Part shown: one piece after another, positions 45,660 to 56,610 of the stretch | How positions within the stretch are numbered: position 1 is the first letter of the stretch | Layout of the letters: every line of letters begins with the position of its first letter | Notes under the pieces: generated by a model | The model's input: the letters and a program-made list of their open reading frames with translations, nothing else | What the model was told of the DNA's origin: nothing | The model's database searches: none | Position numbers and translations under genes: made by a program | Assembly: GCF_963678635.1 (NCBI RefSeq) | Contig: NC_087062.1 | Span: forward strand, 81,012,751 to 81,076,750 | Direction of reading: 5' to 3' | Length of the DNA stretch: 64,000 nt | Origin: Symsagittifera roscoffensis | Taxonomy: Eukaryota; Xenacoelomorpha; Acoela; Convolutidae

Positions 45660-46949
45660 CTGAACACTGTGTTTAGTCTAATAAAAAGCTATGCTCGTCA
45701 AACTTAAAGATTTTGAGTTAATCTGCAATTTTGGTATCTCGAGTTGTAAAAACTTTTTGTGTTTTAATCAAAGTGTAATATTGAAGGAATCGAAATTTAT
45801 AAGCCAATAGCCAATATCCAATGTTTTGGTCATTCTTTCCAGCGCTTTTTTATTGATTTTTTTTATGAACGACTGAATAATTATTTTGGTAATAAATAAA
45901 CAAATGGTGGTTAAAGTGGATGAGCTGTCGCAAAATTAACCAGTCGTTTGCAAAACTGAAGCTTCTGAAACATGCCAAACGTCCAAAAGGAAAAATTCCT
46001 TTGTTTGTTGTAACTAGCAGGTTATGATGCTATTGTGAATGTTCATTCTTGTTTTATTTTAAATGTTTATATTTAGATTTTTGAACCTAATTTTTTTTCA
46101 AGCGAGTTACAAAATTAGGAAATGGCGAATACGTTACAGTTGATGAAAACTAGTGAGAAAATTTTCTATAAGCCGACGAAAAGTTAGCCAACAAGCTTAG
46201 TAGTAACACAGTTTAAAGAAAATTTTTGGCGTCACCATTACTCATTTTATCTTCCAATAAACACACATTGGCTGTTTCGGTCCACTGAGTTTCTGCATAG
46301 AGAAACATTTAAGTTTTTTTGCAAGCAAACATCTGGCTCCCTTTATAGTCACATGGATCACGTTTTTTTTCACGTTTTTTCAGCGCTTAAAAATCCACTT
46401 TTACCATTGTGGATGCTCGCTCTAGTTGAACAAAACACAACGTCTTATAACTACACTGAGAATAATGTAGCAGCAATACCATCGATGGCAAACAAAATAA
46501 GAGTTCGAAGTTCTTGCAACCGATGATTGCTAAGGAAGAATCGTCAAACGCTATTCATTGAATGGATGAAATAAGAATCTCTATTTGCAGTTCTCAATCC
46601 TTGAGTGTGGTGTGATTTTGACACAAGGAATACTTTTTTTAAAAAAAATTCTATGTCCGCCCAATAATTTGACGAGCATCGTCACTCATTGGATTGTTTT
46701 GGCGTCAAAATATTCTATTTTTGAGAAAGGACGCAATTTCTTGGACAACTATTTCCAAAAAGTTCTTAAACACTTCAATTATGATACATTTTTGAATTTT
46801 TTTTACTGCGATTGAGTTTTTTTATGAGTTTATGGAGAGCTCGGAAAAACAATTTAAGGAAAGCTCGGTCCACTAGAAAAAGTTTCAAATTGGTTGAACG
46901 GAGCTTATTTGCCATAATTGATTTGTTACAAGGAACGAAATCTATCTTC

Positions 46950-47480
46950 TTGTTCCGACTTTCGATACGAAAGTAACGGAATATTTTTGCTCGTGGTGGG
47001 TTTTTTTTTCTCAGACAAATTTCGACTTTTTAACTAGCCATTTTTGACGGAAGTTTTGTATATCATTCAAAAGGTATTGTTGTCCTGAGCTCAATTTGAA
47101 AAGATATTTTACCTGTGATCATTTGTCGTAAAGTTACGGGGGTTTAAATATTGCCTTTTTGGCCAATTTGGGACAATAAACGAAAGATGTATTTTGCGCT
47201 ATTAACACGTAAGCGGAGAGTTAATCCGTCTTAGAAATCGTTCCAAATTGGTTGAAAGAAGCTCATTTGCCATAATTGATTTGTTACAAGGTGCAAAATT
47301 TATCCTTTTGTGCTTTATATGGCGTGTGGGGGGATGATTTTCGAAAAAACTTCAAACTTTAGATTTTTTTTTTCGTTTTTTTTCCTTCATTTATTTTTTT
47401 AAATGTTATTACTGCTCCATAAAGCTTAGAGGGCAGTCAGAAAATTCAGGGCTTCGCCCTGATACGAGCAGTCTTGTTTG
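46950..47480. repeat. Dispersed CGCGTTAA repeat (copy 3)
   Basis: Full-length: starts TTGTTCCGACTTTCGATACG and ends GATACGAGCAGTCTTGTT. Internal AGGGCTTCGCCCT makes a small hairpin near the 3' end. Confidence 0.8.
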
Positions 47481-48130
47481 TTTTTTGGGGATCAATTGAG
47501 CAATCTAGGTACTTGAGACATATTTATAACCACTTCAAAAGTGAATGATATGAAATCATAAACTACATTATATAAAGATAATGGAACGCAAATTTTGACA
47601 ATATCAAGGCTCAAATATTACATTCAAAGAGAAAAAAGAACCAACAAAACTGAGGCACATAATGCGACTTTTTTTCTGTCCTAGATGAAAAAAAGCTATT
47701 TTGAATGTGCTGCGGAGAACAGTTTTTGATATTCAGATACAAGGCTAGAGCACCAATCTTGGTAAGTGACTTTCCTCAATGAGGCAATGATCGCCCAAAC
47801 AAAAAATAGCAAAAAAAATTGCTTTCATTTTCAATTTTTTTCTCGATACATAAATAAAATAAACTTCAGACAGTTAACTGATTGCGTTTGCTGACGTCTT
47901 TTTGTAGCGTTGCACCGTTTTTGCTAGAGGGGAGATAGCTCAATAGAGGGGGGAGGGAGATTACCCAATTGATCCGTTATTTTCAACAAACTTAAATTGA
48001 GTAAGTACCCTCCAAAAAAATTTTCCTTCGTTTTGCACCTTAATGCAATAACTAAATATTATAAACAGATTTTTTTTTTATTTTAGTCCAGTTTTCCCAA
48101 AAAATTGCAGCGGGTTCAAAATTTGACGAG

Positions 48131-49690
48131 TTACCGTTCGAAATTTTATCTTTAACCAGATGAAGTTTACCGTCAGCAGTAATTCGAAAAGTGTAAACAT
48201 AATAAATATTTTTTCTCAATTTGATCTACAATTTTTATTTTCATAAAAGTATTTATTCAAACAATTGTTCTTACTACTAACACTGAGATCAAGAAAGCTA
48301 TATCACACGCTTAAAATTGGTTAAATGTAAATTCTGTACAAGGTATTTTGTTCGTTAGATCCCCAGGCAAAACCGCAAATGCCTATTTAAAAGATAAATT
48401 TTGACGAAACCTGAATAATTGTTTTTATCAAGATTTAAATCGGAATTTACGTTGTTGTGACCTTTTGTGAGGGATCAATATTTCTAAAGTTCAAGAATGT
48501 ATGTGTCTGAGCTCAAACGTCAAAACATTTTTTTAAGGAAATTTAGCTTGATCTGTTCAGCTAAACTAGTAGCACAATAATCTCCTCACATATAAATTTA
48601 AACTGAGTTTTTATTTTTATTATGATTTCTGTCCCAACTTTTGGGGTATGTGGGTTGAGAGTAGTTGAGATGTGATGAGAAAATTTTAAAATAAATGAAT
48701 TGATTTCCATCCATCAGTATTTGAGATGAGATAAGGTTGAGTTAAAAAAGTTTATTGGGGTGGGAGGTTTATAGGGGTTGATAGATTTCTATCTAAATGG
48801 GATTCAAAGACTTTACTCCCTTATTATATAACACATTATTAAGATCATCAAGATGATTCGAACTATTTTATCTCATCACATCTCATATTGAATCATATTG
48901 AATCTTAATCTCATCACCTCTCAACTACTCTCAACCCACATACCCCAAAGTTACCATTCGAAATTTTATCTTTAACTAGATGAAGTTTACCGTCAGCAGT
49001 AATTCGAAAAGTGTAAACATAATAAATATATTTACTCAATTTGATCTAAAGTTTTTGTTTTCATAAAAGTATTTATTCAAACAATTGTTCTTACTACTAA
49101 CACTGAGATCAAGAAAGCTATATCACACGCTTAAAATTGGTTAAATGTAAATTCTGTACAAGGTATTTTGTTCGTTAGATCCCCAGGCAAAACCGCAAAT
49201 GCCTATTTAAAAGATAAATTTTGACGAATTCTGAATAATTGTTTTTATCAAGATTTAAATCGGAATTTACGTTGTTGTGACCTTTTGTAAGGGATCGATA
49301 TTTCTAAAGTTCAAGGATGTATGTGTCTGAGCTCAAACGTCAAAACATTTTTTAAAGGAAATTTAGCTTGATCTGTTCAGCTAAACTAGTAGCACAATAA
49401 TCTCCTCGCATATAAATTTAAACTGAGTTTTTATTTTTATTATGATTTCTGTCCCAACTTTTGGGGTATGTGGGTTGAGAGTAGTTGAGATGTGATGAGA
49501 AAATTTTAAAATAAATGAATTGATTTCCATCCATCAGTATTTGAGATGAGATAAGGTTGAGTTAAAAAAAGTTTATTGGGGTGGGAGGTTTATAGGGGTT
49601 GATAGATTTCACTCCAAATGGGATTCAAAGATTTTACTCCCCTATTATATAATTAAGATCATTATTAAGATCATTATTAAGATCATCAAG
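48131..49690. repeat. 820-bp tandem duplication
   Basis: TTACC(G/A)TTCGAAATTTTATC starts at 48131 and 48951 and about 690 bases follow with only scattered differences. Each unit ends in a MITE; the second MITE is truncated at about 49640-49690 where TTAAGATCATTA triplet-like repeats take over. Confidence 0.92.
48642..48950. mobile_element. 310-bp MITE
   Basis: Inverted ends of about 40 bases starting CTTTTGGGGTATGTGGGTTG and ending in its complement (CAACCCACATACCCCAAAG). The partner in the second duplication unit starts at about 49461 but has lost its right end. Confidence 0.85.
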
Positions 49691-49699
49691 ATCATCAAT

Positions 49700-50950
49700 A
49701 ACTATTTTGGTTCGCTCTAATCTTTTATCTCTTCTAATTTGAAACTATTGCTATTGAAGTTATAGTTAAATTGAAAAGAATGAATGAAATAATTTTCTTC
49801 AGTTGTTTCAGTTGGTAGGAATCGAGATCAAACATTTGAGGTTAAGTTGATGACAACAATTGAGATGGAACAAATGAGTTGGCAAAAAATAGGATCGAAA
49901 ATGGATAAGCAGAAAGTGAGAGTCTGGATGAATTGAGTTGGCAGGAATTGAGTTGGAAGATCGAACGGTATATTTTAAGATTCAATCCTGAAACAAACTC
50001 TGAAATCGAAAAAAAGAAGCTGAAATTAAAGAAAAAAAGTTGACTCACAACAAATATAATTATAATTTTTAATTTTTTCCATCTTAAGTAAAACTGTTTT
50101 AGGTTAAAAATTAGTTTTTTTTTTGCTCACGTAACACAATTACTTTGCCCACAGCAAAGTATTTCAGAATCAAGAAACGTACAGCAAACAGACACAAGAG
50201 TAGCAGAATCAATTTGGTGTGATAAGAAAAAAAAACGAGAGCTTAAAATGTCAGCAAATTAATCATAATCAATTGCAGTTTTCTTCCAAAAACAGTTAAT
50301 AAAAATTTTAGGGAAAATAATTTAAAAAGTCCTATACTGAAATCAGAGCACTGATTTACGTCACAGCAACCACGTATCCTTCTAGTGTTCAAAATAGTGA
50401 TATGTCGAGCTTTCGTAAAATGAAAGCGCTAAATGGGAGTTGCGCCTTTATAGACTGTTTTGTTTTAAATACGAAGAGTTTTTGAGAGCGTTTTTGTTCG
50501 TTGTTGGCCTTCTTTGTACTGTGGGAGCAACCCGCTGTTTTAAGTGTCTTACTGACATAATTTTTCAATATTTTGAGAAGAAAATTCAGAATAACCGAAG
50601 TTAAAAAATTGTGAATAAATCAGATAATTTTTTTGTTCATGAAGTGGTAAGTAAGGTACTGTATCGAGAATGAAGTTTTTTGCCAAAACTTTATGATTGC
50701 CTCGAAAAATTGTACGAGGTGAGCAAAGTGTGACATTATTTTCAAATTTTGATGTGTGGCATTAATAAACCATTTTTGGACAAGGATCCGCAATGAAAAA
50801 AGACAAAAATTGATTCAGAAACGAGAAAAATCGGTTACTCGTCGTGACACGATATTCTGATCTTTCAAATTAATTTTACTGCAATTTATGCATGAGTTCA
50901 GCCATTTAAATATCCTATTTTTAAAGTTTTCATCTTATTTTATCAACCTG
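49700..50950. other. Interval with nothing recognised
   Basis: AT-rich, with GAATTGAGTTGGCA-type short direct repeats near 49875-49950. No coding frame with homology or splice support. Confidence 0.5.
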
Positions 50951-50954
50951 TTCG

Positions 50955-53790
50955 AAAATAAAAACAACAGGAAACCCAATGGTGTAAAACTAATTTTTAC
51001 AGTTTGAAGTTCTATTTATTATAACACTTACTCGCTTCTCTGGCTTTAAGCGTTCAAAGCTATGCTAAAGTGTAAACAAGACTGCTCGTATCAGGGCGAA
51101 GCCCTGAATGTTCCGACTGCCTTTTAAGGTTTATGGAGTCGCAGTAATAACAAAAAAAAATTAAATGAAATCAAAAAAATGAAAAAAAAATTTTCTAAAA
51201 TTTGAAATTTTTCATGAAAATCATCACCCCACACGCCATATAAAGTATAAGAAGATAGATTTCGTTCCTTGTAACAAATCAATTATGGCAAATGAGCTTC
51301 GTTCAACCAATTTGGAACGATTTATGAGACGGAATAAATCTCCGCTTACGCGTTAATAGCGCGAATTATATCGCGCGCTAATTGTCCCAAATTGGCCAGA
51401 ATTGCAATTTTTAAACCCCCACAAGTTTACGAAAAATGATCACAGGTGAAATATTTTTTCAAATTTAAGCTCAGGACAACAATACCTTTTGAATGATATA
51501 AAAAACTTCCGACAAAAATGGCTAGTTAAAAAGTCGAAATTTGTCTGAAGAAAAAAAAACCCACCCCGAGCACAAATATTCCGTTACTTTCGTATCGAAA
51601 GTCGGAGCAAAAAACAGGTCCGATTAACTCGACGCGTAGAAGTCATTTTGAATGATGACCGAATAAGCTTTGAAATGCATAGCACCCAACCCATTCTGAT
51701 CTTTTAATTTGCAAAAAATAAAAAATAAAAAAATTAAAATACACTTTAGATTTAATTAGGTCATGAATATTTCGAAAAGTATCATCGACGAGAATGAACT
51801 TCATAGTTCATAGATTACTCACAAACTTGAAAAAAAAACTTTAAAAAAAACTCACCGTTGAAAAGACAAAATGAGGAACCTCAATTCCGCCAGCTTATTT
51901 TCTACACTTCAGAAAATTAATTATAGAAACTTAAAAAACTGCACTCTAGTTAACTTGTCTATGAGTTTCAAGCTTACTACTACCTTGTAAAACTTTGGTT
52001 TGTACCATTCTAAGCCAAAGTTTTCAAAAAAAATTTTTGATTGAAATTAGGGAACCGCAGAGGATAACTCTCCTAAAAGTTATACTTGCTTGAACTTTTT
52101 CAAAATCAAAAACAGTTTCTCAAAGTGGTTGCTGAAAACTGGTGCTGGCAAATTTATCTTTGGGGCAAACCTACCCTTACAAAAAGTACTGAGAAAAACA
52201 AAGTGCACGTAGTCTAATGGTTGAAATAATGTTCTATTTGCAGTTGTATTAATTGAAAATTCCGTTTCTCGTGTCATTGTGAACTTCGTGCTTCTTTAAT
52301 TCTCGAATTACTAAAACAAATATCATTCAAAATTTTTTTTCTACTGCTGCAAATGCTCTCAAATAGGAGGCGTTGATCAAGGTTTTTTCTCAAACTGGGA
52401 AAACTTTTCTAAAAATTACCTTTCGAAATTACATTAGGTTTAATAAAATAGGTCAAAATTGCGTTTCCAAACTTTCCCAAATTACAAAAAGGACTGGTTT
52501 TGCCAAAATTGTTCTTTTAGGTCATTTTTGGGAAGTTTTTTTAGAAGTATTTTTGGAGAGCTCTTCGCCTCAAATGTGGTAAGCAAGGGTGCCAGAAGCA
52601 GAAATTTTAGGGTAGGTCTCAAAACAATGCCAAAGAGAGACTCTTTGGGTAGTCAAGGGATCGAATCCTTGAGAAGGGGACATTTCTCAATGAATCTGCT
52701 TACTTTCTCAATGAATTTGCTACTGGTTGAAAGCAACAAATTTTCCTTCTTCTAAACCATTTAAGCGTGGGTGAGTGAGAAAGGAGAATTCTCCGATTTA
52801 ATTGATTAAATAGTTGTTCCGACCATTAAAAATAGGGAAGAACTTTGTATTCGGATGTTTTAGTTTTTTTCTTTTTGTTTTCACATTAAATCAGGTACTG
52901 TGTAGAGAAATCAGGTACCGAGTCGAGAAAAACCGGTTTGACGTTTTGATTTGACCGGTTTGGTTTGACCGTCTTGTTTCGAGCAAAAAAGCGAGCGAGC
53001 AGTATTATTATGGTTTAAAAGCTTATAATAGCCTAAATTAAAACGTAAGCAAACAGCTGCACTTGGGTAACGTTAGTTTGTTTTGTGCTTTGTAACGCAT
53101 TTTTGGAATCAGTTTTTCAAAAATTCAAAAAACTGCAAAAAACTTGAAAAACTTTTCGATATTTTTTTTAAATTTTTTTTTTCGTTTTTCTAGGTAATTT
53201 CCAAAAAAGTTTTTCTGTATTTCAGTATGGTTGTCAAATAGACCTAATCCCAAGTTTTTTATAGCCAGTTTTTTTTACTTGATATACCTAATACACTACG
53301 CCGAAAAAAAACGTCAATAAGACAAAAATTTGAAAAAAACGTGTTGTCTTTTTTTAAGACTAGGGTCAGAACAATCTGTGCTACTTGCACAGTAACCGGC
53401 TGTCCTTGTTTTTATATGTTATCAGCTACTTTCATACTTTTCTTGGAATGTAATTTCAGTTTTCTTTCTCAATTGAAGAAAGTAATTTTGCAATACAAAA
53501 TGTCGAGTTTTCAATTTATTTTTGCTTTTTCGTACACTCAACTCCTTCTTTTTTTGTAATTGAGCAAAAAAAATTCATTCATTCTAAATCATTACAAGGT
53601 CAAACTGTGCAATCTGTGCATTAAAAGCAGAAAGTTTCAAAATTAAATCCAGAAAGCAGATTCCGCAGAAAGTTAAAATCAGGTTTGTCTCAGAATCCAC
53701 AAAATTGCTACTTATTTTGGATCTTTTTTGCTGTTTTGGATTCCTCAAACAAAAATCCAAAACTATGTACCGCTCAAAATTGCTCCAAAA
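50955..53790. repeat. Right arm of a large inverted duplication
   Basis: Reverse complement of 21413-25018. This arm lacks the TTTA-rich insertion but has gained a copy of the CGCGTTAA dispersed repeat (51072-51610). The two arms are 26 kb apart, so they are either two copies of one long transposon or a segmental inverted duplication. Confidence 0.88.
51072..51610. repeat. Dispersed CGCGTTAA repeat, inverted (copy 4), inserted in the right arm
   Basis: Reverse orientation relative to copies 1-3. The left arm at about 24893-24912 has the uninterrupted sequence (GGACATGTTGTTTTACAC), which gives approximate insertion boundaries and shows the repeat is mobile. Confidence 0.8.
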
Positions 53791-54199
53791 GTAGGCGATT
53801 TTGCCGAATCCGCAACATCCCTTGCGGAATCAGGAACAGTTTGTGGAATCCGCAAACAAATGATAAGACATGTGTATCGTTAAATTGAACTGTTGAAGAA
53901 TCCGCAAATTGTAATTGGAATCCGCATTTTGATTGCGGATTCCATTTACTACATATATGTATATAGTTAGAAGCGATTTGAATTATATCTTTTATTTAGT
54001 AGGTGGTCACAAGCAAGTTCATTCTCAAATACTAAGTTGAACTTCTACCAGTTGGAATGACAAAGTTTGATCTCTAAGCTTAGTTTTGTAGCTGTAGGTC
54101 ATTTGGTGGAGTCAATAGTACGATACACACAATACATTTCTTCAGTAGCCAGTCAGTTTAGAATTAAAATAGTTTTGAAAGGTTACATTCATCTGATTT

Positions 54200-54355
54200 G
54201 AATTCACTTTCATCTAATCTTAAATACTGCCCTATTGATGTAATTCCACTCTCATCTAACCTCAAACACTGCCCTCATGAGTTGAATTCATTCTCATCTC
54301 AATTCAAATACTGCCCTGGAGATGTAAAAATGCTCTCAACTAACCCAATGATCTT
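54200..54355. repeat. 44-bp tandem repeat
   Basis: Three to four copies of a unit with CTCATCTAA(C/T)CT(C/T)AAA and ACTGCCCT. Flanking sequence contains scattered GGAATCCGCA/TGCGGATTCC motifs (53620-53960 and 54520-54740). Confidence 0.7.
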
Positions 54356-55462
54356 AAATAATGATTTAAATTGATGATTGTGTTTCCAACGATCCGTAAA
54401 AAATTGAAGAAACTAAAGAATTTTTTCGGGTGATCGATACTTAAAGTTGACATACAACGATTTATTTAACCAATGTTTTAAAATTTGTCTGTGGAATCCA
54501 ATGATATTAGCTAAGTCTGTGCTTTTAAATTCCGCATTGCTATAGATAAAAGATCAAGCTCTAGTTTTTATTTGTTCATATGCAAAATCAGTATTAAACG
54601 AAATTGCAGAATCCACTTACAGTTGCGGAATCTAGAACAGCTAGCTATATTCGCTTGTTGCGAAAGCCGCGACAAATAAAATGTTCCGACAAAATTTAAT
54701 TAACAGGGGTTTGTACGCGGAATCCACGAAAGTTTTGTAAGTGGAATTCACTTAATTTTTGAATTATGTTTGAATCCAGGAACTAAATTGTGCACCTATC
54801 CAGCGCAAAATTTGGTCTCGTAATGATAACATGATTATAATACAAAAATACTAGGGCAAAAAGTTTTAATGAATAGTGGAATGTAGGCAGCGTTTTCAAT
54901 ATAGTAAATGTAATAAATTGTTTTACAAGGCCATTGTTCCATAAATTGTATCTTTTCAGCCATTCATCCCAACCGGTTTTTTATTTGTTAGGTGTTTTTC
55001 ATTAATTCTCGGATCTTTTGTTTCTTAAAAAAATTGCAACCGGCACGCGACACCTCTAATTCGTCCATCGATGATGAGTTTCCTGAAGTTTTAACAAAAG
55101 CCCTTTTCCAATTCACGAACTTTAGATAGCAGGGTAGTGCAGCTGCTTTAGGAATTAGGTTCTGAAAGGTTGAGCTAGGGATTAAGTTAACAAAATTTTG
55201 CCTCGGGATCAAAAACGAAGATAAAATTCTCAGTGTTTTTATGCCAATGACTGGAAATGCCTTCGTCGCAAAAAAGGGCTGAAAATGTTTTCAAAAATTT
55301 TAGTGCAAGTGTCTTTTTTTTGCAAAATGCATCTGACATCGAAACAATTGTAATAAGTATATAAATTTAAAAAGCGCCAATTTGATAACAAACTAATTAG
55401 AATGATCAAAATGAATTTTATATACGCAGAGAGGCAGACAACAATTTAACGAAGAGATTGGA

Positions 55463-56245
55463 TTATTTCATCATCGAAGTTGAGCTGATCGCAGTTTTCT
55501 GAAATATTTCATCGGCTTTAGGGTGAAAGATGTAAGGGGTTCCCATTGTATCACTACGCTTGCTCATTGTCATCCAAAATTGTTGATCAGTTTTTGGCCT
55601 CCGACAGCAGTCTAGTCGAACTCGTTTGAACATGTCGAAAACCTCCTTTCGAAACACCGAATTCAAACAACAGTAGGACAAACTGTTCATAACTCCAATA
55701 ATTGACGTGCAAATATACGGATAATAGTTGAAAAAGGACCTAATACTTGGATTATTTATGTTTCCATGTTGAAATTGGTAAAAGCTTAAGACGAAAAGGG
55801 GAAAAATCGCCAGTATATAGACGAAAGCTGTCAGGGACAATTTCATGGTAGCTCTGAGAACTTGCCGACTCGAATCCACTACAACGCTCGTCTCACCTTT
55901 CAGTGAAAATTGAGTACTTCGAGCTGACTTGAGACGAAAGTGTCGATGACTAATATAAGCAACTCGCAAAGATAGAGCGAAAAAAGTAAGAGCTAGTATC
56001 ATGACAACTAATATGTTCAAAAAATAGAATTGGTACTGAAACTTTCCGAGTCCCACCATTAGACAGTCGGCTCCGTCGGCGGATACTTCAAATGTGAAAT
56101 TACCTGGAGGTAACTCAGCAGATATACTTGATCGGACAATAAAATAAATATTCGATGCGTTGTTTTTAAATGATGGGGTTAAAGTTTGAGGTCTGATTTT
56201 AATCGTGCTTTTAAATCCGACCATCCGAAAGGGGATGGAAAGCAA
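55463..56245 (-). CDS. Class A G-protein-coupled receptor, C-terminal exon (TM5-TM7)
   Basis: A 260-codon frame follows an AG acceptor (CCACAG) near 56246 and ends at a stop at 55463. It has two N-glycosylation sequons (near residues 29 and 49) and a Cys (61) placed like the extracellular-loop-2 Cys, then hydrophobic spans at about 72-97, 134-157 and 174-195. The last carries NSLSY, a variant of NPxxY, and is followed by a basic FRKEVFDMFKR helix-8-like segment and a Cys pair suited to palmitoylation. TM6 has FP where CWxP is usual. These are features of rhodopsin-family receptors; the ligand cannot be told. TM1-TM4 are absent: upstream sequence runs directly into satellite DNA, so earlier exons lie beyond the window or the gene is truncated. 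Confidence 0.8.
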   Translation of the reverse strand: MLSIPFRMVGFKSTIKIRPQTLTPSFKNNASNIYFIVRSSISAELPPGNFTFEVSADGADCLMVGLGKFQYQFYFLNILVVMILALTFFALSLRVAYISHRHFRLKSARSTQFSLKGETSVVVDSSRQVLRATMKLSLTAFVYILAIFPLFVLSFYQFQHGNINNPSIRSFFNYYPYICTSIIGVMNSLSYCCLNSVFRKEVFDMFKRVRLDCCRRPKTDQQFWMTMSKRSDTMGTPYIFHPKADEIFQKTAISSTSMMK

Positions 56246-56610
56246 CTGTGGCTTAGAGTGTTTTCCGACCCATTTTGACGACCTCTTAAAAGTCTAAAAA
56301 ACTGGTCTAAATAATTCGGTTTTCTGACTAAATAAGACAAAAATTGCTTAGAGGCGAAACCTCCAAGCTTAGTTTTTTTTACAATAATCAACAATAACAC
56401 TAAATTAGTATTTTAACCTCTCATTCTTGAATTTTTTTAAATCCAGTTGTCTTTTACCAACAAAAAACAATTACAAGAAAAGAGAGTTCTTTCCTTGTTT
56501 TAAATTCTTTTCTTAAAACATTGGTCGGAACCATCTCCGCTGCTTGGATTTGAACTTACTGAATCCTCTTGTTTCTTCCGGCTAAAAATATTTCCAAAAC
56601 AGCCAAAATT

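Larger units (their letters stand above)
44200..46940. other. Interval with no firm gene
   Basis: Holds the small possible exon at 45659-45626 and one MITE-like element. No promoter or CpG-rich start region was recognised, so the 5' end of the giant gene is undefined. Confidence 0.5.

Noticed and set aside
54988-55212. Minus-strand frame with AATAAA just after its stop and two plausible acceptors
   Set aside because: Could be a last exon (MDELEVSRAG segment), but no partner exon or homology was found; too weak to annotate.
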